Positions 47,664 through 60,168 are shown, counted from the stretch's first letter. The stretch is DNA of 64,000 nt from Rallus limicola (GCA_022605955.1 JAKCOZ010000001.1:100162211-100226210), one strand, 5' to 3'. A program made the numbers and translations. The notes: generated from the sequence alone by a model not told the origin.

Positions 47664-50600
47664 CTGATGTACAGGCTAAAGAGAAGCTGCTATTTGCAAT
47701 GTGAAAACGGTTACATTTTACTGGTTTTGGGAAGCCTGAAGCTGTGCTGGATATTCTTCAGCACCCTCTACTGGTTTTGTTATTATTTACACAAAGAAAG
47801 TACTGGTGAAGTAGAAGTTGAGCAAAGGAACAAAAATTAGTGTTGGTTTTGTTTGGGTTTTCTTTTCCTTATCTCAGATTTCAGTTATGAATTCACTCAA
47901 GTTTCTGCTTTTGCTCCCACAGAGTTCTCTGCCAGTGTCTTTTCAGTGCCTTTACAGTGTGTCTCTATCCAGGTGACTTAAGTAATTTCCTTGAGGAATC
48001 TGTTTCTCTCTGTCTGTCTAGTTTTATGGAGCGCATGCCCCTGAATGTTAAGCAAGGGCCTGTTTAGGCAAACACTAGAGTTTTCTTTATGTCAGTAATT
48101 CTGCTGTGTAAGATTAGGAGAGCTATAGTGTAGATGCAAGCAATCTGAGCTCCATATCATTACAGGACTAAGGAAAGAGCTGAAGGGACCCTGCTACTTT
48201 AGGTAGGACTATTCCTAGAAAATCAAGCACAGAGAAGTCAAGAGAAACTCTACTAAAGCCAAGTGGCAAAGTAAAAAGTGTTCCATCTCACATTTTCTAT
48301 TAAGAAGGTTATGTTGTACTTTGCTAATTTTTAAAGAATATATCTTGGTTTTTTCCACTATCATTACTTGAGAAACTGCTAAACAACTCCTCCCCATAGT
48401 CTGCGTCATGCTGTGTATACAAAGCATGAAAATTAAAAAACAGATACTCTGAATTAAGGTGCAACTCTAGTGAAAAATGTTTGCTGAGATGAATCTAATA
48501 AAAAATTAGTAATACATTGCGGGGGGGAAGCATTTACACTGCTGCAAAGATTTTAGAAAGTCAGAAGGTGGCTGGCTGAAGTTTGGAGTTTGGGATGGCA
48601 TGGGACTATGGGAGTTTCCTGTTTGTACATTGTGGGCCCTTTTTACAATAAGAAGCAATACAATTGAAGGTTATTATAGAGAATGATAGAATATTACTTT
48701 GTTGCAGCAACAGGCAGGTTTTTTTCACCTATCTACCAGTACATTTTAGTGGGAGAAGATCATTGAATGAGAATATAAAGCCTTTGTTGTTAAAGCAACA
48801 GAAATTATTGTTGTAAATATAGATCATTATATTTTTTACTTTTCCAAAAAGAAATAATGAGTGAATTGTGCCTAAAATATGGGAGTATTTTAGCTTCTTT
48901 GATTAAAATTTCCACATCTAAGCATGCATTTCAAATCACTGTATCAGTATTGCTGTTCAGTGATTTTTAGTAATTATTTGAAGTGTAGCAGTTTAAGTAA
49001 GGCTTACAACAATTTGTATGTATAAAAAAATAAAACCAATCTGTATGTGGAAGATCTGTAGGCAGCCAGTCTGCTTTAAAATGGGATTATGAGACTTAAT
49101 ACTAGAATGCTAGTATAGTGGTTATGTAATTTATTACTGCAGAAAATAATAGCTGCTAATTTTCCAACCAACCACCTGTAAAGAACAAGTCATTGAACAG
49201 ATAAGATGTGATTTCCCCCATCATGTACTATACTTTCAGCTAACTTCATTCCCTCTATTTGAATGAGAGCATGTTTTGAGTGTAGGGCAATTATATGGTT
49301 CTGTGCCTTGTATAACCTGTTAAAAACAATAATTTGCTGTCATAAAATTAATTCTATGCTCAGTTTACAGATTTAACTAGCTTAGAGTAAGAACATTTCT
49401 CTTTCTGAACTCTAAAAGCACTAGGCGCTTGTTTGGATGTGTGTACAATTTATATTGTGCTTAGGTTGAATAGTGGTTCTGAAATAGATTTGTCAACAGT
49501 TGACATGGCAATGTCATTACATATTGATGGTACAACATAATGCCATTTATATTTCTATAGGCTTATTTGTACAAAATAGCTTCCTTTATTCTAAATGGGT
49601 ATAATTCCTTCTGTCTGAATGGGGCCATGAATAGTAGTTGTAGTCCGTAAGTGGTAGTGATAATGCTGAAGCTGTTTTAAACTTTAGCTAATAGTTATGT
49701 CTTCTCTTTCTCCAAGGTACTGTGTTGTGATGCGTGGCCGACTCCCTTTATTATCTAAAAAGATCCAAGACCATCTTTTTTTTTTTTTTTTTGCAATATG
49801 GCACCCCTTTGTAGCAGCTTCTTTTTATCCATGTTGGAACAGTGGGCCTCCTGTTTGACAAAGAACGTTACACTGCCTACCAAGCTACACTGCTTGCATT
49901 TGAAGGAACTTGCGAATATTTATTTTTTTAATTTATCATGAAAAGTTCACCTTAATATTTACTTTTCAGAAATACTGAAATACAGAATCACATTTTAGCA
50001 ATGTTTTGGTCTAAACTGCAGTCCAGGGCATGTGTTTTGTTGTTCTGGTTTGACAGTTAATGACAGACTTGTGTTTTAGGAATGTATCCTTGAGAAGGCC
50101 ATCGAAAGTTATCACGTTTAAGTAGTCTCACTTTGGGAGGCAGTGAGGGTTACCAGCAAGGCAATTATGTTATTTACCAGCAATTTAATTAGAGGTTCTT
50201 ATGATGAAATTCTAGTATTAAAAGCAGGACATAAATGACCACCAACAGATTTAAAAGATGAAGTTTCTCAGGTGAGACACTGTTAGCCAAATTGGAGAAC
50301 AGTAAGGAGGGGCTTTGACCTTCAGACAGATGTTATGAAAGCTTCAGAAGGTTTCTTGGAAACAGTGGGAGTTATGATAACATTTATGGGCTTTTTCTCT
50401 AGCCTGCCTGTGTTTTTATACCCAAAGAAAGGTTTTTAGTAAGTTGATTGTTGAACTCTTGCATTCTTTGCACTGACTACAGCTTTCTCCCTATAAATAT
50501 TTATGTGTTCTGCTCTTCAGATGGCTGGAGCTCTAGATCATAAAGGAGAATGCCGTACAAGGAACATTCACCTCAGAAATAGATGAAAATTTGAGATAGG

Positions 50601-51099
50601 GTCTCAATATTACTCCATCCTAACAGGTTTTGAAGCATATGGTACCCCAAGTTGGTTTCATAGAGCAAAATGGAGACCTTTTATATGAACTCAAGCATGC
50701 TATGTTTTCAGTCTGGCTGACTACTTTTACTACTTCTATATTAGAAAAATGAGGTTGTGAATAATTATCTGTTCTGCTTACATGGGGAAGCATGAGAGTT
50801 GTTTACCCAGGAATATTTATGTAGTTCAGACACTCTATCAGAAGTAGTTTAGGATGAGCACAGATGGTAAACGCATTACTCAAGAGTGATGAATCCCCAG
50901 GTGATATATGAAGACCATTTTATTTTCAGGGATGTCAATAAGGAGCCACCAGTTTCTTGAGGTGATCTTGTTAATTTTGTATGCAAGTTTTACGATTTAT
51001 CTTCCAGGCTCTGAAGAGCAATTAAATTCACCTATGCTCATCAAAAGACTTAATGAGTATCATAAGTTTTGATGATAACGCTGTTCTTTTCTTCTTTAG
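47664..51099. other. AT-rich non-coding stretch, no gene seen
   Basis: No supported gene. A 17-T run lies at 49776-49792. The only frame above 60 codons (48215-48427, minus) has no domain. The remainder is unremarkable. Confidence 0.65.
49776..49792. repeat. Poly-T run of 17
   Basis: An uninterrupted run of 17 T. I see no recognisable antisense retrocopy downstream of it. Confidence 0.9.
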
Positions 51100-51256
51100 G
51101 TAGCTTTGTTCAGTGAGAACACTATAGGCTTTAAGCACATAAATGTCACAACTTCAAAATGGGATGGCTTTCTTGAAGGAGTCCCTCTAATTGAAGTTCT
51201 GACTTCATTTTACATCCCTCACAGAATGGGGCTTTTGCAAGCAGAGTATCAGATAG
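51100..51256 (+). other. Candidate internal exon (unconfirmed)
   Basis: A strong acceptor-like signal (pyrimidine-rich 'ctgttcttttcttctttag', AG at 51098-51099) is followed by a frame that stays open from 51100 to a stop at 51286-51288. A possible donor, ATAG|GTATCT, sits at 51256/51257. The in-frame peptide begins VALFSENTIGFKHINV and looks compositionally like ordinary protein, but I recognise no family. The TAG just before 51100 would be removed by splicing. A chance combination of acceptor and 62-codon frame is quite possible. Confidence 0.15.
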
Positions 51257-51288
51257 GTATCTCAGGCACAGACTGCTCTGGTTCCTGA

Positions 51289-52159
51289 AAGTACATAAGT
51301 TCATGTACTACTATAATTACTTTAAAAGGATGCCTTTTGTCTGATATTTTCTTTCTACCTTATGCATTAATAACAAAAATAAAGCCTTTATAAATGTATT
51401 GAGATTCACTATTTTCTAGAATAAAATTCTCTAAAAGTGTTACAGTAGGATGTAATTCAGAGAACTTTTAATTGCCAGCTCTAGTTTTAAAAAATGTCAG
51501 AATTAGATTCATATAGTGTGGAATATTGATGCTGGTATATGAAAAACTTTAATAACGATCCTCATTTTTGCTGTATATGTACAGTGAAAGCAATCTGATA
51601 TTGGAGGGGTTATTTGTTGTTTGTTGTACTACTATTGTCATGTTGCTTTGTTGTAGTACAATGTTCACTGTATCAGAAAAGAACAGGTAGTATACAGTAC
51701 TTAGTTGACTTGAAGTAGTTTCTCATACCTATAGATATATTTTCCTTGAGGCAACATGTTTGTGTTGCAATGCAAACGTATATCAGCACTGAAAATTTGC
51801 AGTAACAACAATTAAGCATTTTTCATTCAGCAGAAATAACCTTCCCAAGATTGTTGTTTATATGTTGTCGATATAACACAAAGCAATACAAAGGTTGCTT
51901 TTGGATAATGTGCTATAATCTGTGAGAGACAGTATCTTTGGAAAGATTAATGTCTTGTCAAAAAAGAATATGTAATATTTTGTACTCATCCTCACTTGTG
52001 CTTCTCTGACTCTTCCAATTACCTGTGTGTCTCTAATAATGGGACATTTTCATGGCTCTTGCTAGAATGCATCTAATCCTGTATCATACTCTCTCATACA
52101 TTTATAGGAGTATCAATATCTGTTATTAAATACTATAGATCTGGATGTTTTGGGAGTTT
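51289..52159. other. AT-rich non-coding stretch
   Basis: No gene. Around 51581-51671 two nested pairs of short inverted repeats occur: outer ACAGTGAA/TTCACTGT and inner TTGTACTAC/GTAGTACAA. They could form an asymmetric hairpin of about 90 nt. Confidence 0.55.
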
Positions 52160-52164
52160 ATTAC
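52160..52164. repeat. Target-site duplication, left copy (LTR D)
   Basis: ATTAC directly precedes the LTR and is matched by ATTAC at 53095-53099 directly after it. Confidence 0.75.
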
Positions 52165-53094
52165 TATGTTGGGTTGACCCTGGCTGGACAGCAGGTGTCC
52201 ACCAAAGTTACTCTATCACTCCCTTCCTCAGCTGCACAAGGGAGAAAAAAATGTAATGAAAGGTTTGTGGATCGAGATAAGGACAGGGAGATCACTCACA
52301 AATTGCTATAATGGGCAAAACAGACAGAACTCAGGAAAGACAATTTAATTTATTACCAATGAAATCACAGTCAGGTAATGAGTAATAAAACCAAATCTTA
52401 AAATACCAACTTCCCTCCCGCAAGAGGCAGTCCTCCATGAACTTCACCAAAGTCAGTCCTTCCCACAGACTGCAGTTCTGCAGGAACTGCTCCAGAGTGG
52501 GTGCCCCATCATTTCCCAAGTCCTGCAAGCAAATCTGCTCTGGCCTGAGCTTCTCTCTCTCTGAAGGACCACAGGTTCTTCTGGGAGCCTGATCCAGCTG
52601 GGGGCTTCTGATGGAGTCACAGCTTCCTTCAGGTGCCTCTACTTGCTCCTGTGTGGGGTCCTCCATGGATATCTGGTGAATATGTGCTTCACCATCATCC
52701 TCATGAGTTGCAGGGGGACAGCCCGCCTCACTATGATCTTATCCATGAGATGCAGGGGAATCTCTGCTCAGTGCCTGGAATGCCTTCCCCCTTCCTTCTT
52801 CACTGACCTTGGTGTCTGTAGAGTTATTTCTCTCACATATTCTCACTCCTCTTTCTGTCTGAAATTGCTTGTGGTTTGGGTTTTTTGGGGGTTTTGTTTG
52901 TTTGTTTTTCCCCAAGGTGCTACCATTGTTGCTGATGCTGATGCGCTTGCCCTTTGCAAGTGATGGGTCCATCTTAGAGCCAGTGGCATTGACTCTATAG
53001 AAGATGGGGGAAGCCTCTAGAAGCTTCTTGCAGAAGCCACCCATGTAGGATCCCTGTCCCTGCTACAAAAACCTTGCCACACAAAATGAATACA
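52165..53094 (-). mobile_element. Solo ERVL-like LTR, complete ends (copy D)
   Basis: A solo LTR of about 930 bp on the minus strand, both ends present and no internal sequence. The plus-strand left edge reads TATGTTGGGTTGACCCTGG (LTR 3' end, first TG changed to TA) and the right edge '...accttgccacacaaaatgaataca' (LTR 5' end). A minus-strand AATAAA lies at 52354-52349, in the same place as in copy B. Compared with copy C, several repeated 'ctccatgg/ctgctcca' modules are missing from the middle, which explains the shorter length. The CCAAT region is decayed and replaced near 52870-52915 by a G/T-rich stretch. Frames at 52331-53044 are not genes. Confidence 0.9.
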
Positions 53095-53099
53095 ATTAC
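53095..53099. repeat. Target-site duplication, right copy (LTR D)
   Basis: ATTAC, an exact match to the left copy at 52160-52164. Confidence 0.75.
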
Positions 53100-56000
53100 A
53101 TTTAAAAATGTATGGACGATTTAGATGCACTTTTATATTCTTACTGATGGGCACTGGATGGTAATGTTTAAGATTAATTAATTAATGTTTATGAGTAGAT
53201 AAAATCTTGGAGGGTTTTTGTTTTGGTTTTCTTTTATCCCTCTCCCCATCTGAATAGTTTGTTATAAATTAGTGGTGTTTATGCCTAACTCCTGCTCTCT
53301 ATGTCAAATAACCTTGAGGGTAGTTAAGATAAACATGGCCTCTCATGTAATAGTGGCTTCCTTCCTCCCATCTATCATCATAGATGTCCAGCACAGATGA
53401 ACTGGAATTAAATATAACCAGAGAAATTCTAGTTTTCTACACTGTGTAACTATTTTCCCTTTCTGCATGATAGGAAGGTGTAACCTATTTTGAATGACTA
53501 CTGCTGATATTTGTGTATACTTCTCATATGTGAAAAGAAAAAGAGGTTTCACATTTCCAGGAGGAATGCTGACATCAGTCAAAGTCAGAAAAGAGTGTAG
53601 ATTTGTGCCAGAATCTCTGCCGTGAATATGAAACTACAGAAAATGAAAAAATAATATTTTATGGATTTTCTTGTGTTGTGGAGGGCAAAACCTGAATGTT
53701 CTTGACCTTTTCAAAATAAATGTTTCCATCTTAGTTACTTGAATGACTTTCCTCTGGAAATCTGTAATATTTTTAAGTGATTGACCTCAAAATATCTTTT
53801 GAAGTACCTGTCTGTACTGGATGTGTGTGATTATCCCCAGACCACTGTCACATTGAAGTGGTTAATATTTCATCTCAGGAACCTGAACCAGATACCTTTT
53901 ACCCTCTGAAAAGTTTTTACCAAATATGTTAGTTAATATACAGACTAATGTGAAATAAAAAGCCCACTGAAAATTTTCTTCATGCTGTATAGTGAATGTT
54001 GAGAGATTTGTGACCATGTTGTTGTAGGAAGCTCTTGGCTGAGTATAGTTGGGTACAGGAGATGGCACTTGATATGAAAAATGATTTCATCATGAAGGAA
54101 TTTGTTTATGAGTTTGGTTTTTCCACGGTTTGTTGCTTTTTTGTTTTCATTTTGGTTTTTTAAATTTTGAATTAGGGAAAGATTTAATCACTCTATATTT
54201 TATGCAGAATCCTATAAGGAAATTAACAGTAAATAAGCTGGCGCAACCACAAAGTAAATACTATTTATGCTGAATGATACTTGAGATATAAGATATTCTG
54301 GCAGAACAGTCTATGATAAAAGGTGTCAGGGAAGTTTTCTACAGGAAGCTGGATAAGGGCAGCCTTAGAGTCTTCGTGTTGAATGTAGAGTAAAATAGCT
54401 ATGGTTAGGCTGTTTGTTTTTTCAACTATGTCTTAGATAAATGTGTCAGTTTTCTGCTTTGCATACTGTAAACAAAACCTTGAGATTTTACTTTAATGTA
54501 GGTTGAGTAATTTCCTGGTAACAGAAAACACTGGGCAGTGGCTGGTCCTCTGTATGCCAGTTTTCAGGGGAACAGATTCATTTTAATAACTGCCTCGCTC
54601 CTCAGCACCGACTATCCTAAGAGTGTCCCTGGGAGATGATTTATGAGCCAATTTGGAAGCTGTTACTCCAGAAACCAGGAGTAGCGAAGGTGCCTCTCAC
54701 TGACCAGTACTCCTGATGGAGTGCTCTAACTTGTAGGAAATTAATGGAGTACTTCTGTGTCATGTACCACAACAGAAAGTTCATGATGCTTTCCCCCTCC
54801 TACAATAACAGCAACATTTCTTTATAAAAATCATTGATTTTCCCTTATCTGTTGTATCTTTAATTGTCTCCAGCATCTCACATGTGAAGATATTCTGTTG
54901 AACGAGAGAAGCTGATTCACTCATGTTGTGGGGCAAGTGTAATACCAGTTCTTGGCTAGGAATTGTGAACAAATTAGGAAATGTTGCTGTTCATCTACTA
55001 ATTCTATCAGCCCTGGTTTCACTGAACAGCAAATGCATGGGTTTGGGTATTAGATATGGCTACCTACCTGCTGAATATAAATATTTGTTTCAAATGTTGC
55101 TGGGACCAAAAAAAAAAAAGAACAAACAAAAAAACCAGGAGGTTTTATTTGAAAAAGATTAAAGAATTTATGATAGTTTCTTCCAGGACATGTCTCTGAT
55201 ACACATTTTAATACTTTCAACTAGGGTGAAAATTTCTTTTGACCATTGAGTTACCAGTATATTATAGAGAATACTGCAGCTGAAGTATTAATAATATACT
55301 AGTAATTCTTTGTTGTCAATAATTCTTCCATTTTTCTTAGTTGTCATGTGAACCTGTGATGAATGCAGGGACTCAAAGACAGCTTTTAACCTCTCTGACC
55401 TGCTGTCCTTCCAGGGTTGAATTTTCACATGTCCAGAGCTGATAGATATTAAGAAACAGATATAAACATTTTTTTCCCATCAGAATACTTTCTCTCTCAT
55501 TCGTACTACAGGGTACCTGTTCACTCTGAATCACAAGCTTTAAACCCTGCTACCCATTAACAAATGACAGACCTTCTGTATTAACCCCACCCTCTTCAAA
55601 ATTAGAAGTTTAATGAGTCAGAAAGCATAAAAAGCTGGCAGAAAGCATATTGCCATTATTTCTGAAGGAAAAAAAGTAGGCAACCCTAGAAAAAAATTGA
55701 CATTAGGGAAGACAAAAAATTCAGATTGCACAGGTTCCTCATAGGCTCCATTCCAGTCATACTGCATGACTGTCTGTGATGATGGAAAACAACGTTTGAT
55801 GATCAGGATGGTCTCTGCCTGAAGTTGGTAAATGCGTACATGCACACATACTCCCGTGTGTATTTGTATGTAAATTAAAGTATTCTGTTTGCTGTTGCGT
55901 ATTGTGGGGGCTATCTCAGCTAACTGTGGTACTTCTACGGGTGCCTTTTAACATGTCATACACATCTTGTTACTCTTCCCTCTGCATGGTATTATAAATG

Positions 56001-57212
56001 AAGCTGTGTTTTGTTCACATATCAGCCAGGAGAGGAAAAAAGAAAGGGGTTTCTTTTGTGTTCCTTGTGGAATTGGTATCTCTGCTTTGTGTCTTATTTG
56101 GTGGAGGCAAGCTATTCTTACGATAATCTGCTATGTTGTAAACTGCATTAAGGGACAAATTATCCTTTATTATTATCATACTGCTTATGTTGCTTCCTAT
56201 CAATCAATAGTGCATTGCTAGAGCACTATTATGTCATTATTACACCGATGTGTGAGCACATTAAATGTTTATATTGTAAGTTTATAATATAACATGCTAT
56301 TAAAAAGTGTCTTAGCTGTATGCAAGCTATAGTCAACAGTAGTGAATTGTGAGCATCTGGAATCTTAGTAGACAATCAGAAGTCAGAATATAATGAAATA
56401 AGTGGCTCATGAAGAAGAGATGAAAAAGGTGTTTTTTCCAATTCATCACTGTGACCTATTTTTAGAATATGTATTTCTACGTGTAATACTGTAGTATGTA
56501 TCAGTGCTGCATTTTAGCAGGAGGATGTATCAACCATAATGTATCCTGTCACAGTTGTGTTTGAAGAGGCAGTCAAAGATTTACCTATTCTGTAGTAAGG
56601 TTGGTAGAGTTAACTAACTTTTTGTGGTTTATTTCATGGATTAAATAATGCTTAAAGCGGATGTCACAAAGATTAAAGTTTTATATTAAAGATGAGTAAC
56701 AAGATCTGAAATCTGTTCACTTTGTTGATAAATTTATGGCTAAGCATAAGCCTATTCAAGTCACACAAGAATCCAGCTTTAATACCGCTGGTGCTCATGT
56801 TCTCTTTGCTGTCAGTAGTTTTACACTGTCGACTAATTTATTCCAGCTAATTTATTCCATTTCTTTAATCTATATTAAATTGTGGCTTTACAGCTTTTGA
56901 TGTCCAACTCTATCCAAACTGTCTCACTGGAAAACCTGTTTGGATAGCTAAGTTCAGGTTTGTTTCATACTGGTATACAGCATCTGGCACAAGAAGACAT
57001 TTGTTTTGAAAAAAGTTTGTGTGTTCCCATGTCTCATAAAAAACGGGAAATTGGCTGTACAGTGTGCTTTCTGAGCTATGAAAGGTACATGATACATTGT
57101 AGTTATTTTTCCTTCCGTGTTCAAATTAGATGCTTTTTTTTTATAAAGTTAAGAAAAAGAAGGGGCTAAAATTTCTGCAGCTAAGAATGTACAAGATATA
57201 TTTGTTATTAGT
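53100..57212. other. AT-rich non-coding stretch, no gene seen
   Basis: No supported gene. Short frames at 53343-53582, 54781-54972, 54923-55162, 55618-55845 and 55967-56221 have no recognised domains and several overlap on opposite strands. A short A-rich stretch occurs near 55109-55135. Confidence 0.6.
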
Positions 57213-58053
57213 GCTTGAATACCGTGCTGGCATTCACCGAGACCTGGACAGACTGGAGAGCTGGGAGAAAACTAATGAGGTTCAACAAAGACAAATGTCA
57301 AGTCTTGCACCTGGGAAGGAACAACCATTTGACACAGTACAGGCTGGTGGATGACCTGCTGGAGAAGAGCTCTGTGGAGAAGGACCTGGGGTACTGGTGG
57401 GTGACAGGTTGGCCATGAGCCAGCAGTGTGCCCTGGTGGCTGAGAGAGCCAATGGGATCCTGGGGTGCATCAGGAGGAGTGTGGCCAGCAGGTCAAAGGA
57501 GGTGATCCTCCCCCTCTACTTTGTCCTGGTCAGGCCCCACCTGGAGTATTGTGCCCAGTTCTGGGCTCCTTGGTATAAAAAGGACAGGGATCTCCTGGAG
57601 AGAGTCCAAAGAAGGGCTACAAAGATGGTTAAAGGAGTGGATCATCTTCCCTGTGGGGATAGGCTGAAAGAACTGGGGCTGTTCAGCCTTGATAAAAGAA
57701 GGCTAAGAGGGGATCTTATGCATGTTTATGAGTATCTCAAGTGTGGAACACATGGGGAAATGACCAGCCCCTTTTCAGTGGTCTGGGGAGACAGGACAAG
57801 GGGCAATGGCTGCAAGTTGGAGCACAGGAAGTTCCGCACCAACATACAGAAGAACTTTTTCACAGTGAGGGTGACAGAGCCCTGGGACAGGCTGAACAGG
57901 GGGGTTGTGGAGTCTCCTTCTCTGGAGATATTCAAGACCTGTCTGGACGCCTGTCTGTGTGATCTGTCCCAGGGAACCTGCTTTGGTAGTGGGGTTGGAC
58001 TTGATGATCTCTGGAGGTCCCTTCCAACCCCTACAATTCTGTGATTCTGTGAT
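57213..58053 (+). mobile_element. CR1 LINE, 5'-truncated, best preserved copy
   Basis: A sense CR1 of about 840 bp starting at 'cattcaccgagacctggaca' and ending with two exact ATTCTGTG repeats. A 215-codon open frame (57397-58044) covers the C-terminal part of ORF2, reading [20 protein letters not shown], then [19 protein letters not shown], and ending LPTPTIL just before the terminal repeats. The frame before it (57215-57418) carries the adjacent upstream block (MRFNKDKCQVLHLGRNN) and is separated by an apparent 1-bp deletion near 57388-57392. The reverse transcriptase catalytic core is absent because of 5' truncation, so it cannot move itself. The long open frame marks it as the youngest CR1 here. 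Confidence 0.96.
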
Positions 58054-58489
58054 ACTCTTACCACTGAAATCAACCATAATGTATTTTTAATTTCAGAGAC
58101 TGCTTTTGCAATAATTATTAAGGCATGTTTCACATGTATCCTAAAATTATTTAAGCAAGGAGCATTATTTTTCCTGGGACCTTTTGCAAAGCATCTTAAT
58201 TTACTGATAGCAGAGGGGTCAAGGAAAGCATAAAGACAAGCAGACAAAAAATATAAGCTATCAAATCATACTGGGAAACTAGGTTACTATGAGTTATGCT
58301 ATACTTGCTATAAAAAAAAAGAGAACTGCTAGACAGTTCTTTTTTACCAGTGCACTGCAGATATTTTAATCTGAATCTCATTAGTGCATTTCTCTCCCAA
58401 GAAGATTATAAGCAGCAAGATGATCTCTGGTTAATTCTTAACACATGAGGCTTGTTGCATGATATTAAAGATATATTACAGGCTAGCCT
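58054..58489. other. AT-rich non-coding stretch
   Basis: No gene recognised. The minus-strand frame reaching up from the CR1 (58247-57726, 173 codons) is antisense to CR1 coding sequence and is a shadow of it. Confidence 0.65.
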
Positions 58490-58804
58490 TTCCATGGTCA
58501 CCCCCTTAAACCTGGGCTCGCTCAGAACTAATGGTGACTAACTCAGTGGTCATGGCAGGCAATTAGCACAGCCCCTTTCTGAGCCCGAGGCAGGTTGTGG
58601 TGCAGGGATCTCTTCAGGGTGCCACCTTCTGATTCTGTGTGTTCACAGGTGCTCGCTGCTGGCGGAGCTGAGTACCAGCGATTGCTCTCACGCTCCTGTG
58701 CTGCTAGGATTTACAGACTTGGCAGGGGAGCAGTGTGGATCGTGATCTTGTCAGAGCATCTCTCAAATGCGACAAAAGCACACGTCTTTGGGTATATGAC
58801 TTAG
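58490..58804. other. GC-richer, CpG-containing block, unassigned
   Basis: This 300-bp block is noticeably richer in G+C and CpG than its AT-rich surroundings. It holds a plus-strand open frame of 69 codons (58595-58804) and an acceptor-like TTCTGTGTGTTCACAG near 58633-58648, but no clear donor. No domain or repeat family recognised. It could be a constrained regulatory element, an exon, or an old insert. Confidence 0.3.
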
Positions 58805-60030
58805 AGAATTCTGTTAAATGTGGGTCACAGCTGTAGGTGCATTGCCCAACTGTGTCAGCATTTGAACCCTGGATTTGAACTCTGATTTTTAATATTCTAA
58901 AACCAGACTGTGGGTCCTATTCTGGCCCTGAAATTTGCCAGAATCACTGTGATCTATCTGGTGAATTGAGGTAGTATTTGATGCAGATACTAGACAAGCA
59001 ATAAGTCGGTTCTCAGGAATGGGTAAGCTAGTACTTGCCACTGCTATTTTGATTTTAAGAGAAACAATGTAAATAAGAAGGGTAGATTTTATAGCAAAAT
59101 GGAGTTCTTCCCCTTCTCTAAGTTTTCTGCCCTGGCCAGAACAAGAACAAGTTCTTACTCTAAACAGCTACATGATGCCATTGCTCAGATGCTTTGGGAA
59201 ATGTGCCTTATGGTCCTAAAGAGGAAGAAGAGAACTTTGCCAAATTCAGGGGTTCACCCCTCTCCTACACGCTACAGCAAGGGTTGCTGAGAGCACAGCC
59301 ACAGGATGACAGCAAACGCTTTGAGAACACAAGTGTGAGATAGTATCAGAGGCACCAAGAGTACAAGCGCAAACCACAAATGATAAATTACTGGTCATTT
59401 AAAGAGCGCAAGCTTCAGCTGTGCAGAAGTGTTTCTAGGGAGACACAAAGAAAATAAAAAATATGTAAAATACTGCATTTTGCAGTGGAAGTACAGGAGA
59501 AAGTGATAGCACATAAAAACTAGTTACAACCTCTTCAAGCACGGGGCAAAAATGAAGAAAGAATTATTCTTGCATCTCGATGCAGTTGATACTGAATGCT
59601 ATCAGTGTTTCTGCTTCCCAAATCCAGGCCCTTCCTCCCCTTTGCAGGAAAAAGATGATTGCGTTTTTTATTTGCTCTTCTCCCTCTGTCCCTACTGCAG
59701 GCTCAGAATTAATATGCAAAGGTTTATCTTTATAAATCTGATTAAGTACATCAGAAATGCAAAGAATACTACATGAGCATTCTGTGACCTGACCTTCATA
59801 CACAGGCTGAGTTGGTGCCACACTACCAGGACGTAAACTCAGATGCAATGCTAACCAAGAGTCAGGTTTGGAGTCAGTGAAGTCAAGCAGGAGTCACTGG
59901 TTCAGATCATCTTGGAATTTGTGTTACAAGCAGAGAGGCCAGGGCTGGGTGAATGCACGCTAGTTTTATTGGGATTGCTGAAACTTTTTGCTTGCCCTGA
60001 ATAAAAAGAGGATAAATAAGGGGTGGTGGA
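58805..60030. other. Non-coding stretch, no gene seen
   Basis: No supported gene. Frames at 59099-59290, 59552-59776 and 59564-59848 overlap on both strands with no domain. Confidence 0.55.
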
Positions 60031-60168
60031 TGTTGGAAAGGATGTCTAGAGATTGTCTAGCCCAAACCTTCTCTTCCAAGCATGGTCAGATAGAACATGT
60101 TGCAGAGAACTGTGTTATTGGGTTTTTTTTGATGTCTTCAAGGACAATTTTGATGTCTCCAAGGACGT
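60031..60168 (-). mobile_element. CR1 LINE 3' region, antisense scrap
   Basis: An antisense CR1 3' segment: 'tgttggaaaggatgtctaga' then 'gattgtctagcccaaacc' is the reverse complement of the 'ggttggactagatgacct' type region, and 'gatgtctccaaggacg' matches the antisense of the 'ggagatattcaag' block. The terminal 8-bp repeats are missing. An internal TGATGTCTNCAAGGAC phrase is repeated at about 60131 and 60151, a small local duplication. Confidence 0.8.

Noticed and set aside
52331..53044. Frames of 101-111 codons on both strands
   Set aside because: They lie within the solo LTR at 52165-53094.
57726..58247. Minus-strand frame of 173 codons
   Set aside because: It is antisense to CR1 coding sequence and extends into AT-rich flank; a shadow of the CR1 frame.
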